A stretch of 64,000 nucleotides of DNA from Nepenthes gracilis (taxonomy: Eukaryota > Streptophyta > Magnoliopsida > Caryophyllales > Nepenthaceae). This document shows positions 11,501-22,046 of the stretch, in pieces; position 1 is the stretch's first letter; each line of letters opens with the position of its first letter. A program made the translations under genes and the position numbers. The notes beneath the pieces are model-generated. The model was given only the letters and a program-made list of their open reading frames with translations. It ran no database searches and had not been told where the DNA came from. The DNA lies in NCBI GenBank assembly GCA_033239525.1, contig BSYO01000035.1, forward strand, positions 6,918,627 to 6,982,626, read 5' to 3'.

Positions 11501-14500
11501 TTACGTAGAATAATATTCAGTTTCCATTTAATTTAGAGAGAGTCACTTTCCACGGTATGAGTCTTCTGGGTTTGCATATGAGATTATCCTTAAAAATCAC
11601 ATTGAGTACTTGGGAAGTTGGTATGTGATATGAAGGACACAAGCGTTTGGGAACCCACAAACTATGAGTTTTGCGGTTGAAATTATGATAAATCTCTCGG
11701 GTGAAAGTTATTAGGGAGTCTTGAAAATACTGAGGCCAGGTTTTTAGGTATTTGAGAATGGGCAGACAGGAGTTGTCTTCCTTTCCTCAGAACAAAAAAT
11801 AACCACTCATTTTTATTCAGATAACACACTGGAATTCGTATAATTCTCTAAGTTTCTAAAGGAAAATGAATTTGTAAAATTTGAATATCAAATTAAAATA
11901 TATGAATTGAATAAAGACCTTGCCTACATTATGGTGCGATAGGATTGATAATATATAAAAAAGGCAGTACTGCAAAAGAAAGGGCTTGCTGATGTTAGTG
12001 TTGAGTGGGGAACCAATACTGATTATCAAGTTAGAGAAAGGCTTGGCTCGTAAACTGGCAACAGTGGATATGTATTTCTAAAAGAAGAATGGGGACCATA
12101 CTTGGGAGGAGGAGAGGAATATTGTAAATGGGTTCATTTAGAGATAAGCCATTGCCTATACGTGAGAGCTAAGAAGCATGGACATCGATATGTGACATGA
12201 ACATGATACACCACTAGCACTCTATTTTTTTTTAAAATAGGATACGATTTGTTGGGAACACGTTAATTAGTAAAAAGAATGCATATTTCTTATTTCCTCA
12301 CCCAAAATATTTATATAGGAAGAACAGTTGTAATTTAACAAATATAAATGATTTATGTTATTATATTTCAACAAGTTATTATAATAGAATAATAATATAT
12401 TATAACTTATCATCTTGATTATATCACTTTGCACATTGTGATTGCCAAAATATACTGTATATAATAAAAAATACAAAGGATATGTGTCAAAAATTATAAC
12501 CAAATATAAAAAGTATGTCATTTTTAAGTTTCAACATCTACATCATTTTTCTTCATTTTATTCTTGTTACATCACCATCTTTGGTAAAAGCAATACACTC
12601 TAACTCTGGCTTATTTAATGATAGAAGTGCAATTTCCAACTCTCCAACATCCCCAAATGAGTAAAATGTATCTTTAAAAATGTATCACATCTTATTCTTT
12701 CCTAGTTAATATTGTGGACTTCTTGAAAGTAGATAAAGATTGATATGAATAAAAACATGTTGAAAATGTGTCCCCACTGCAACACAGTGTATCAAAAATT
12801 GTTAAAATATTAAAAAAATTGGACATGTGTCGGGAGCGTGTCTATGCTTCTTAGCTTGAGAAACTTGTGAGATCGTTAAAAGAGAACGTGAACCTTAAGA
12901 TTATATGGATAAAATCGAGGCACAAACATGTAGATGAAGGTTGGTAGACCTTAGCATAACGGTGAAGTTACTCAATTGTAATTTGGAAGTCACAAATTTA
13001 AGCCATAGAAACAACTTTTTTTCAATTTGGGGATAAGATTGCATACATTTAACCTTCTTAGTGTCCGTAATGTGGTAAGTCTTATGTGTATGGCCACCAT
13101 TTTTTACGGTGACATGAAGGCACCTAGCATAACGGTGAAGTTACTCAATTGTAATTTGGAAGTCACAAATTTAAGCCATGGAAACAACTTTTTTTCAATT
13201 TAGGGATAAGATTGCATACAATTAACCTTCTTAGTGCCCATAATGTGGTAAGTCTTATGTGCATGGTCACCATTTTTTACGGTGAAATGAAGGCACCCAG
13301 AAAACCTTTACATCTCTGCTAGCTATAAAATTATCAACTAGGCAGTTGTGGGCATGGAACATTAGGAGCAAGTATTTTCATTGTTGAATAAATCTAATGC
13401 TTTTCTGCAAAAGAATGTTCTCATGTTGGAGGAAGATAAGGTGGACTGTCAAAAACTGCACCCTTTATTATTGTAACTATTGTTCAATCAGATTCCTATC
13501 TGGGCCACTCATTTTTCCCTACTCTCAAGCAAAAATGTCTTTATTCTTTCAAGAATTACTAAGAGCTAACCTTAGCATAGTGCAAATATTGGCATTGGTA
13601 GCCTGATATTGATATTTCTCGATATTATGATAATATTGTGATATGTTATTATATTGGTTATATATTGTAATATGTTGGTTGATATGAGTCTATCATTTTA
13701 TGATTTTCAGAAAAAATTGTCTTCCAATATATTCGATACATATTATTCAAAATGCCTAATATTGATATGATTATGATTGATTACTGATACCTATATTTTT
13801 ATCTTTAACCATGATAGGATTAGTAATATAAATACTATTTGAGGGGCTATGCTCTCTCTCTCTCTCTCTCTCTCTCGCACGCGCAGGTGCGCACACACTG
13901 AATTATCTAGGTCTATTAATTTGCTTTTTTCTTCTTTCGTCATTCTCTATTTTAAGCTCTGTTTACAGTCCATACTCCACAGACTAAGTTTATAGCATTT
14001 TACAACTGTCCTTGTTCTCTTTGTCTGATCCTCAAATTCCACCCAGGGCTAACACTGCCAAAAATCCATGGTTTTATCCTTATTCTTATAGCAATCAGTT
14101 TAAGGATTTGAATCTTTTAATGCTTGGCTACTAACCATAACTCTTTCCCCCATCCATTGATACTCATATTGGTCAATACAACCAATATATCGGCGGCTGA
14201 TATGAGTAATATTTGGCTAATACAGCTCTATTAGTTTACGATTTTTAGAAATTTTTTTCTTGCCCAATATATACAATATTGATATAACTGCAGTTGATAT
14301 CAATACCGATATTTTCATCCATGCCCTTAACAAAACCCTTACTTTAGAGGTGGTCATTTTTCATCAAATTGTGCATCTTTCTGCATTTTCACAGTGAGCC
14401 AAATATGGAGCCCAACAATGGGATATCTCAAGTTAAGAAGTATGAACACCAACATGAGACATTGATACAACTACCAACATGCTCTTTTTCTAAAAATGAG

Positions 14501-17500
14501 GGTACAACTTGCTAGGAATATATTAACTTAAATCATAGTTTATTATTTTTCAATTGATAAACAATACTATTTTTTCCATTTGTCATGTAGATTCAAAATA
14601 GGAAAATTCGTTACTAAGTGATCTTGCTGAATTTTTTGTAATGTCAAGAAATTTCAGGTGCACTAAACTTGCTTACATGAGCACCAGTTTGCTGAATTTC
14701 GAAGAAGTTACTTCAAATCTCTACCAAAAGTCCGACATCTTAAATTATCGTGGCACTTCATGCTGTATTTGCTAAATTGCCTCACCCCACCAATTAGAAA
14801 CTTTTGGAAAACGGAGAGTTTGAAATTACAAAATTAGTGTATCTCAACATATTATGGATAAAAATATCGGTATCAATTACAATTGTATCAGTATTAGAGA
14901 TATTGGACATACATATTGATATCGTATACATTTGAAGAAAAAAATTTTAAACATTGTAAGTTTGACAGGGATATTTGACTAATATATCGGCTGATATATT
15001 GTAATTTATTACTTATATGAAAACATCTCGTTATATTGTCATAATATCAAAAATATTAATATTGGAGGCCTAATATTGATACATATTAATTGATATTTAT
15101 ATCAGCGGCATCCCAACATAAAGTTCTTCCACAGCCAAAGTAGATAATTTGTCGAAGTACAAGTCTGTTTTTGAAATATTGTGTTCTTTTTTCGGCATTA
15201 ACAGTTTTTTTTTTTTTTTCCTTTTCAAATGTAGCATACATTAACGCAAGGCAAAAACTCACAGGCCTGTATAGTTGAAGGATGGACGGCCTATAGAATA
15301 CTTTGCATATTATCAGCTTGTGGATGAAGATACTAGCCAATATTTGATATATCAGATACTGCAGTAAAATCACAATATATTGTCTTATTGGTGAAGTTTC
15401 ATCTTATATTGGCTGATATATCTAATTTTGGTTGATATATCTGTTAATATTTGTCTATTAATATAAGATTTTTTGAAATTATTTTATATATAACATCGAT
15501 ATGTATTGTCCAATAGTAATATGGTTGCGACTTATACCAATACTAATAATTTCATTCATGCATCAATCAAATCTCAGCGTCTGGTGTTATTAGCTTTCTA
15601 AAAACATCAGTGATTGATTCTTGGTACTGATCATTGGACTTCTCTTGGTTTCCTTTTTATTTAGTCGTGCAGAAAAACCTCGATGTTGGCGAGGTAGTTG
15701 CCGTTGATGCCTCATGCATTATTGCCTTGACATCAACGGTCAATGTGCAAGTGAAATACAATGCTCCTGTAAGGAGGGCCGTCTTTGGGGTGAGTTTTTG
15801 GTATATTCTCATATTTATATGGACACTTTTTCCACCAAACTATGATAATTTCATTGTTGTGAATATGTCTGAACTTGGGACTCCGACGTATTCATGTTTG
15901 TAAACAAGGTAGCATTTTCTTATTGTTTATGCTGACTCATACCGGACATTGACAGTCTCCCTGTACGTCCCGACACATGTTGGGCATGTTCCAGCACATT
16001 TCATATATGTTTGGGACACATTTAGACACATTTTGAACATGTTTTCATTCCAAATTTTTGCTTGTATTTTATATTTTGTTTGATAATTATAAAGCGTAAG
16101 GTGGTGAAGTTAAAATATAGAAATTAATTGATATGTAAAAAGTTTGTTATATTAAGTTTTGTCTCAGCTTGTTAATTATATTATTATTATTGTTTTATTA
16201 TAATATCTTGTTAAAAATATTATAGCACAACTCATTTATATTGATTTAATCGTGTGCTTTTATTATAAAAATTTTTTGGATAAAAAAACAAGAAAAATTC
16301 ATATATTTTCTCAGTTTAATGTAAAATAGTATTGCTTGTTAATTAGAAAAATATTAAATTATAATTTTAATTAATGTGTTCCTAGCATGTCATGTCATCG
16401 TTTCTGAAAAAATAGCATATTAGTATGTTGGTATCGTGTCGTGTGCTCCTGTGTTAGTGCCAATGTTTCTAAAGGTTCAGTAAGTTTAATAATATTCCTT
16501 AGATTCCAGCAACTATTTATGGACTCTCACTTCTGATCTGCAGGGCGAAAACTTGGTAACGGCTGTTCTAACAGGGCCTGGCATTGTATTTATTCAGAGT
16601 TTGCCCTTTTATCGACTTTCTCAGCGTGTTGCGAGGTAATGTCTTCTACCAAAAATCAATATTTACTTTCAATCAATCTGCATCATCCTCCAAAAATTGT
16701 TGGAGACAGCCAGTCCAAGCCAAGCTTCATCAACACAAAGCCGATAACTAATATCTACCTGAATTGAAAACCGAACCATTTGTTTGAATCCGCAAGAATG
16801 GAAAATGACAATCCACACAGCCATAAAAAACAAATGCACATGTTTTGCTTGGAAACTTATTTTCAAACCAAAGGGTAAAACCATGGGACTTTCAATTTGT
16901 AAAATATCCACTGTAATTACGAGTTCATTTACATAGGCTTTCAGCAACAACACATTTGATTTCATCACAGCATGGATAAACCAAACTATGAACAAGAAGA
17001 AGATGAAAATGAGACAAATATTGCTGGTAAAATGTTCTAAACACCTAAAAGAACGTACCCAATTATGGTAAATACTGGAACAAGATTTTAAATCTAAACG
17101 ATTGACGAAAATCTTCACTTTTTCTCTTTCTCTCTCCGGTTGGTGCCCATATGGTATGTTTAAACTCACACTTAATGCCCTAAAATCAGAGCATAGCCTT
17201 TTATATTATGACTGATGCTTGAAAACCTAGGGAAAAAACAGCCTTAGCGCACCAACGCTCAATATGTGCACGTCAGGTGCAAAGGTCACCGCCTTTCTTA
17301 CACGTGCGCCCTTCAAGCGTATATTAGACACATATAAGGTGCAACTCTGTCCGGCAATCCACACAAATGCGCCCTTAAGAAGATGCATCTAGTGCAAATG
17401 TCTTTGAAATCCATGCACATGCATCCTCTCACGTGTATTAGGTGTCGTTTCCGTTACTCGTTGAAGAACCCCTTCGCTCAAGCGTTCTTTGAGCAGCCCT

Positions 17501-18366
17501 TCTGCACGGTTTCATGCAACTGATAATAAATCAAATAATCTTTGTATACAGCGGATACGTGACTCACAAAAGAATAACTCATCCCAATAAAATTATTCTC
17601 GTCTGGTTGGGAACATTTACTTTGTTTGGGATCCTGTGCCCAATCTTTATAGTTAAATGTATTGATTGATTGAGAAGGAAGAGTTATTCTTTGTCTGATA
17701 CTGAAGTCAGTGATGAATTTCAATCTTAAGGATAACAAATAATTTGGTAGAGAGTGAGACAAAGCAGAATGAGATGATTTACTTTGTTGTTAGAAAGCAG
17801 GAAATGTTATAAGCGCTGTTTGGTAGTTGTGAGCGTCAGTAGAGATGGCAGAACAACTCTATCCTGAGACGAATTAACCGGGTTTGACCCGTTTCTACTG
17901 GGTTTGGTTTTTCGGTGAAACCCAAATTTCATAAATGGGTTTTGGTTTACTATGCTCCGACCCAGATCCAACCTTACATATAAATGCCAACCTAATCTTA
18001 ATATAAGTTTTATATTTTATGCTTTATTTTATTTTGTATACCGTAGATTCTGCCTTTTGGGTGACCTGTGCCTGGTGAATTGTTTGATGCTTGGAAAACT
18101 GTGGAAATTTACTTTTTTTTTTTTGTTGTATTTGAAATTTAAAAAAATAAATAATAAATAAAAATAAGCTATATATAGAGAGAAAATCATAGATAAGTCG
18201 TAGAAGGGTGGCGGTATGACCCGGTTCTGAGGAATTGAATGGCTCTTGCAGGGCGGTGACATCTCCAAACATGAGGGAAAATCCGAAGTTGTTCGTTCAG
18301 CTTGCCGTGTTCTTCTTTCTGGCGTATGTCGTGATCGTATCATCGTTGATTTTGATCGACGTATGA
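8559..18366 (+). CDS. AIM24: AIM24-family mitochondrial protein, 5' end missing
   Basis: Plant homologue of AIM24, a mitochondrial protein that in yeast supports inner-membrane (MICOS) organisation. Seven exons join in frame with GT-AG borders: 8559-8737, 9955-9993, 10119-10205, 10821-10881, 15665-15789, 16544-16635, 18252-18366 (TGA at 18364). The joined product has about 231 residues. Landmarks are EVGVWQWLFGKT, SLARILP/IDLAMFGGEILCQ, GQGLAFIVGGGS, VKYNAPVRRAVFG, LTGPGIVFIQSLP and a C-terminal hydrophobic segment (LFVQLAVFFFLAYVV...) likely to span a membrane. Together these are the full AIM24 beta-rich domain. The first visible exon begins with the last two bases of a split Gly codon, so at least one upstream exon (~50 aa in relatives) exists. 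None was seen in 1-8558, so intron 1 probably exceeds 8.5 kb. No internal stop or frameshift was seen, so the gene is likely functional if its first exon is intact. The 4.8-kb fourth visible intron (10882-15664) is packed with MITEs and a SINE dimer. Confidence 0.92.
8766..9870. repeat. AT-rich element with four ~150-bp tandem repeats
   Basis: Inside the first visible AIM24 intron, four diverged tandem units start near 8838, 8983, 9138 and 9291 (periods about 145-158 bp). Each runs 'attggaattctaattcc' - 'ggaattgaaaaatagtgt' - 'tttgtaattttaggatagagtaa' - 'attgtctgtcaattaga'. The flanks at 8770-8860 and 9760-9860 carry the same AATTCCAATTC-type words in opposite orientation. The array may therefore be the core of a larger inverted-repeat (MITE-like) element. 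No ORF was found. Confidence 0.7.
10271..10750. mobile_element. TATCGG-family foldback/MITE, copy 2
   Basis: Starts with GGTACCGGTATCG, without a clean CATGGATG end. It contains repeated TATCGG/GGCCAATAT words and reaches a 'gatattttcatccat' right end at about 10675, followed by a further fragment to about 10750. It lies in the AIM24 intron between the GVE and GILRQKL exons. Confidence 0.6.
10972..11192. mobile_element. TATCGG-family foldback/MITE, copy 3 (partial)
   Basis: The left end TATGGATAAAAATATCAG and then GTATTGGATATATCAG match the family start. The right half is truncated after a 'tatcggctgatatttgc' word. Intronic in AIM24. Confidence 0.6.
11193..12165. other. AIM24 intron, unclassified
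   Basis: About 970 bases of mixed-composition intron with no recognised exon, RNA gene or repeat boundary. Confidence 0.4.
12166..12863 (-). mobile_element. CTAAGAAACATGGACAC-family MITE, copy E1
   Basis: Terminal inverted repeats: GCTAAGAAGCATGGACA at 12168 and its near reverse complement (TGTCTATGCTTCTTAGC) ending near 12861. The interior, read in reverse complement, follows copy E2 at 15945-16482 over several hundred bases. Shared words include an 'aacacgttaatta' / 'aacacattaatta' pair and an AT-rich 'aaatataaatga...attataataaaacaataataata' block. No coding ORF. Intronic in AIM24. Confidence 0.7.
12952..13297 (+). repeat. Tandem dimer of an Au-like SINE
   Basis: Two units (12952-13124 and 13125-13297, period 173 bp) differ by only a handful of bases. 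Each has an A-box-like TAGCATAACGGT. About 30 bp on comes a degenerate B-box GAAGTCACAAATTTAAGCC, then 'gaaacaac', a T run, and 'agattgcatacatttaacc'. This is the same order as in plant Au SINEs (A box, B box, GAAACAGCC, GCTGCGTACA). The match is degenerate, so the Au assignment is by structure. The tandem duplication is directly visible. It lies in an AIM24 intron immediately after MITE E1. Confidence 0.75.
13580..13812. mobile_element. TATCGG-family foldback/MITE, copy 4 (partial)
   Basis: AT-rich block of GATATT/AATATC words. It ends in a 'tactgatacctatatttttatc' stretch that matches the family right end before a degraded CCATG. Confidence 0.5.
13852..13877. repeat. (CT)n microsatellite in AIM24 intron
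   Basis: About 12 uninterrupted CT repeats, followed by a short CG/CA-rich tail. Confidence 0.9.
14152..14322. mobile_element. TATCGG-family foldback/MITE, copy 5 (short)
   Basis: Runs from CATTGATACTCATATTGG to a canonical right end, CAATACCGATATTTTCATCC then ATG. It is shorter than the intact copy, so probably internally deleted. Intronic in AIM24. Confidence 0.55.
14852..15105. mobile_element. TATCGG-family foldback/MITE, copy 6
   Basis: Left end TATGGATAAAAATATCGG then TATCAATTAC, close to the intact copy. The right half degrades near 15105 ('gatatttatatcagcgg'). Intronic in AIM24. Confidence 0.6.
15320..15560. mobile_element. TATCGG-family foldback/MITE, copy 7
   Basis: Left end GTGGATGAAGATACTAGCC and right end ATACTAATAATTTCATTC then ATG are degraded versions of the family termini. 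The copy ends about 100 bp before the AIM24 exon at 15665. Confidence 0.55.
15945..16482 (+). mobile_element. CTAAGAAACATGGACAC-family MITE, copy E2
   Basis: Shares block order with 35036-35602: 'gacacatg' repeats, 'aacatgttttcattcc', 'ttatattattattattgtttta', 'attaattagaaaa', 'aattaatgtgttcc', then a GTGTCGTGT run and a right end near 'ccaatgtttctaaag'. The left terminal repeat is degraded. It occupies most of the AIM24 intron between the exons at 15665 and 16544. Confidence 0.65.
16636..18251. other. Last AIM24 intron, with GC-richer repeat-like block
   Basis: A 1.6-kb intron. At 17215-17470 it holds a block of 'gcac', 'cacgtg' and 'gcgcc' words of the same style as the GC-richer parts of the large LTR copies L1 and L3, so another LTR fragment may be present. 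A 501-nt antisense open frame (16669-17169) has no recognisable domain and is treated as chance. Confidence 0.4.
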
Positions 18367-21303
18367 TCGACCGTCGCTTCTACGGCTGATAACCCTTTTA
18401 TATATAGCCCGGTTTGAGCCATTCTCTAATTCAAATCATAGTTTTTTTTTTTATTTATCTATTTTTATGTGAGATTATTAGGGAGGATGATCGATGTTGT
18501 GCACTTGCATCAATTATTTAGGGTTTTTGCTTGGCATGTTCTTCATAATACTCGGATAGAGCTCCCATGAGAAGGAAATAATAATGCTTGTTTTATAATA
18601 TTAAGGGTTTGTGATAATTTCCTTTTATTTTTTTTAATAACTAAACAAATAAAACATATTTATTATAAAATTATTGTATTTTTATGTGATTTTTTCGCCT
18701 GCATCTAAATAAAAATGGTTATTTTATTTATTATTTATTTTTTCAATTGAACTTATAGTTGGATCTCTAAGCCATGATTTAATGTATGGGAGTCCTTTTA
18801 ACTCATAGGGTTAATGGTTAATTTTTTATTTAATGGTTATTATTATCTAATGGTTAATTTTTTATTTAAAAAAATTAAAATACGATAAATGTATTTATTT
18901 TTCATGGTTTTGGTATTTTGTTAATGATAAGTATTTGGATATTTTATTTTGAAAAGTTTAAAAAAATATTTTATATTTTTAGCAAATAAATTATATCCAG
19001 CTGGCCCTTGCTCCGAGGATGTTGGGGAAATCTGAATTTGAGCTGTCTTTATATATTTTTATTTTTTATTTTGCATTCTGTAAACAAATTATACCACTGT
19101 AAGGTGTAGGGAGGAGATTGAGGGTGTCAATTTATAATGTTCAAATTGATGTGTTAATATATTTGAATTATTATATGAATTAGAGAGTTAGATTGGTTTG
19201 ACGTTGGTTTGACGTTGGTTTGGTCTTTGTATATTTTTAATCTAGATTATGTACAATACAATAAATGTACGGACAAGTGATTGATGGGTTCACTCTTTGG
19301 TATATCATTTCATGTTCAAGTTAATAATCTTTTTTTAAAGAGAAAAAAAAAAGATGTAAAATGAGAATATTTGTAAAAATAGTTTCGCGATTTACGTTTA
19401 TTAGAACGTATCTTAATAAGAAAGAGAATGCGCTTGAAGCGTCCTGAAATTGTTATTTTGTTAGATTTTCATTGGTTGAGTGTCGTTCTAATTTTCTACT
19501 GAAAATGATGAGTTTATATAGAAGTTAGGGGTAGTTGATTTTTTCAACCAACTGTCTAAGGAACTGTCGGATGGATAAATAAATCCTATTTGGTTGACGA
19601 TTCTAATTAGCAATCGAGTTGATTGAGTCAGATAAGAGAAAAAAACTGTTTTAGTCAATTAGAGTTGATTTTGTCTTCATTTAATAAGTAAATTATTTAG
19701 ATGAGAGTAACAAATTTGTCTACAAATTTTGGGCTATATAAGCCAACAAGGTTTCTATTTTATTATAGGTTGAATCTTTTGACGAACTTTTTCTCTTGGG
19801 CCGCTAGTAATTATACTCATCACTAATAATTTAATATTTTATGAAATAAATTTTTATGTGTATTTAGAAAATGGCTTGAATATGAAGAAATATAGAGCAA
19901 TTATTAGATCAAATAATCAAGAATAATTTGCCAATAAAACAAGAGAAAATATTCAAATACTTTAATAGTTTATGAAATAAATTATTAATTTGTACTTTAA
20001 ATATGGCTTTAATTTAACAAAAATATAGCGTAATTCTTGAAATAAGGAATCTGAATCTCGAGGACTACAATCTCAAAAAAGAGATCATAGGATTGGAATA
20101 TATCTCTAGAGTGTTTTACAATTATTATACTGACATCATTCACTTATGCATTGGTTAATCAATGCTATAGATATTTTTCAGTTTCTTAACTTTGAATTAT
20201 TATTACAAATAATCATATATTTAATAAAAAAGACCGTAAACTATTAGTCATTTAACTAACTTTCAATTTGCGCTGTTATTCAACCAGCCCTCGTCAAAAA
20301 CACCACTTGTAAGGATAACAATCTTTCAGTAGATATGTTTTGTCATTTGCTAGTAATTTGATATTTCTAAGTGTACGTTAAAAGTTTTCTATAATATGAC
20401 TTATTTAAGAAGACTTGGTGGTCTTAAGAATGGTTTAAGAAAGAACTCGTTATGTATTTTTAGGATAATTTTGCATTCACTTATCAAAATTATGGGAAAG
20501 ATTTTTGCACTTTTATGCAATTGTATTAGGAAGTTATATATCTTATAGATGCTACCAAATATATTTGTGGGTAAAACTTTAAAAAATATTTAGAGTTATT
20601 AAATAAGCTAAGTTGTTCCAAAAAATTTCAAGGACTTAGCTTAATAAAGGTCATTTGAGTTGATCTCTTTTTGTATCTTCTAAAATATGTTAACTATTGA
20701 TGCAAATTAAGGATGGGTAGTGAAAGGATCAACAAGGGAATATAAAAATTCTTATTTAACTTACGATGAAAATTTTGATTTGCTACTTATTGGTCATGAA
20801 AACATCTGACCTATACAATAGTTAAGTTGTCTGTATATTTTTCTATCTTTTTTCCTTCTATTCATCAGTTTTTTGGTCTTGACCATTTTCAGGTAAAAAT
20901 GGAGGTTGATGGTGTTGGACAGGTTAGGGCAGATGGATTGGATCAATTGTTCCTTTTAGTGAAGAAAAAAAGTGTGTGAATGGTGGTTCTCACTTTTATA
21001 TATAAATTGATTCTATCTGTGTTGAAATTAAAATTGGCAGATAAGAAAAATAAAGTTTATTTTAAAATGCAGTATAATAATGTTAATATTGAGCAAATAG
21101 AACAGGTTAAAATTTTTCTTTCAAATCCTAAAAAAATCTATTAAATTTTTAAAAAATATAGGCAATACTGATAACTCATAGATGAATTAATTAGCATTTT
21201 ACTAAATATAAAATATTACCATTCGACATGTATTTTGAATAATAATAATTTAAATAAATTTTAAATATTTAATTTTGATAATTAGAAAATTCCATTAAAT
21301 ATA
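18367..21303. other. AIM24 3' UTR and AT-rich intergenic region
   Basis: The first few hundred bases should hold the AIM24 3' UTR. Beyond that no gene was recognised. At 19725-19760 'gggctatataagcc' looks like a TATA box followed by 'aacaaggtttctattt'. This could be an LTR promoter or a relic one, since no ORF follows. A brief coding-like stretch at 20898-20980 is too short to assign. Confidence 0.45.
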
Positions 21304-22028
21304 TGTTGGGCCCCATGTCCTCCATAATACTGGGGTCAATTATTCTAAAAAGATCAAAGTGTTTAAGGGAAGAATGGCGCGAGCCCACAAAGGAAGGGGA
21401 ACGGTAACTGCGGCGCATTAAATCTTTGTCTTGGGAACAAGACAAAAGGGCGGAAAGGCTAGCCACAGAGGCTGGCGGGCGCAGCTAACGTTTGACAGCC
21501 AACCAAATTGCAAGCACGGCAACAATAGGTCCATGACAATTGAATGCAACGGACGTTTTTTTGAGGGAGTATAAAAACCCTCACCCCACAGGGAAAAGGA
21601 TCTCTTTTCTAACAAAAAACAACTCTCTTGATCTTGATTCGAACGATCAATCGATAGAACTCTTGATCAAACAACGGTCCGAAGAAGAGATAATCGGGAC
21701 GCACTCAATTTTCCCTTTCTTCCCTTTCTTCCACGAAAACACGAGAGAGACGAAGCTCGCCTCATCTTCGCTCATACCCCAAAGATTTGAGATCACGGGA
21801 AAGCTTTGGGGTGCATAGCTTGTGCCTTTCAAAACTCTTCCCACATCATCGCATAAGCATACGCTTTCTATTTTCTCCGTGCACCACCTTAGCGTGCGCA
21901 TTTCCGTTTATCAGGGAATTATTCGGAGCGGCCTTGGTGGGAGAAATCCCCGCTGCAGACCCTTCACCTCTTGTTCATCAAAGAATCACGAATAGAAAAT
22001 ACGGCAACCTGGGGCTCGGGACGCAACA
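21304..22028 (+). repeat. 5' LTR of Tat-type element
   Basis: Begins TGTTGGGCCCCATGTCC and ends CGGGACGCAACA. Shared with the 3' LTR in order: 'gaagaatggcgcgagcccac', 'aagacaaaagggcggaaagg', a TATA-like 'gggagtataaaaaccctcac' at 21568-21587, 'aacaactctcttgatcttga', 'aactcttcccacatcatcgc'. It is about 70 bp longer than the 3' LTR and the two differ by many small indels. Confidence 0.85.
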
Positions 22029-22046
22029 TTGGCGCCGTCTGTGGGA
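22029..22046 (+). other. Primer-binding-site-like sequence
   Basis: TTGGCGCCGTCTGTGGGA directly follows the 5' LTR. This is the wording often seen after the 5' LTR of plant Tat elements. The tRNA was not assigned. Confidence 0.7.
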
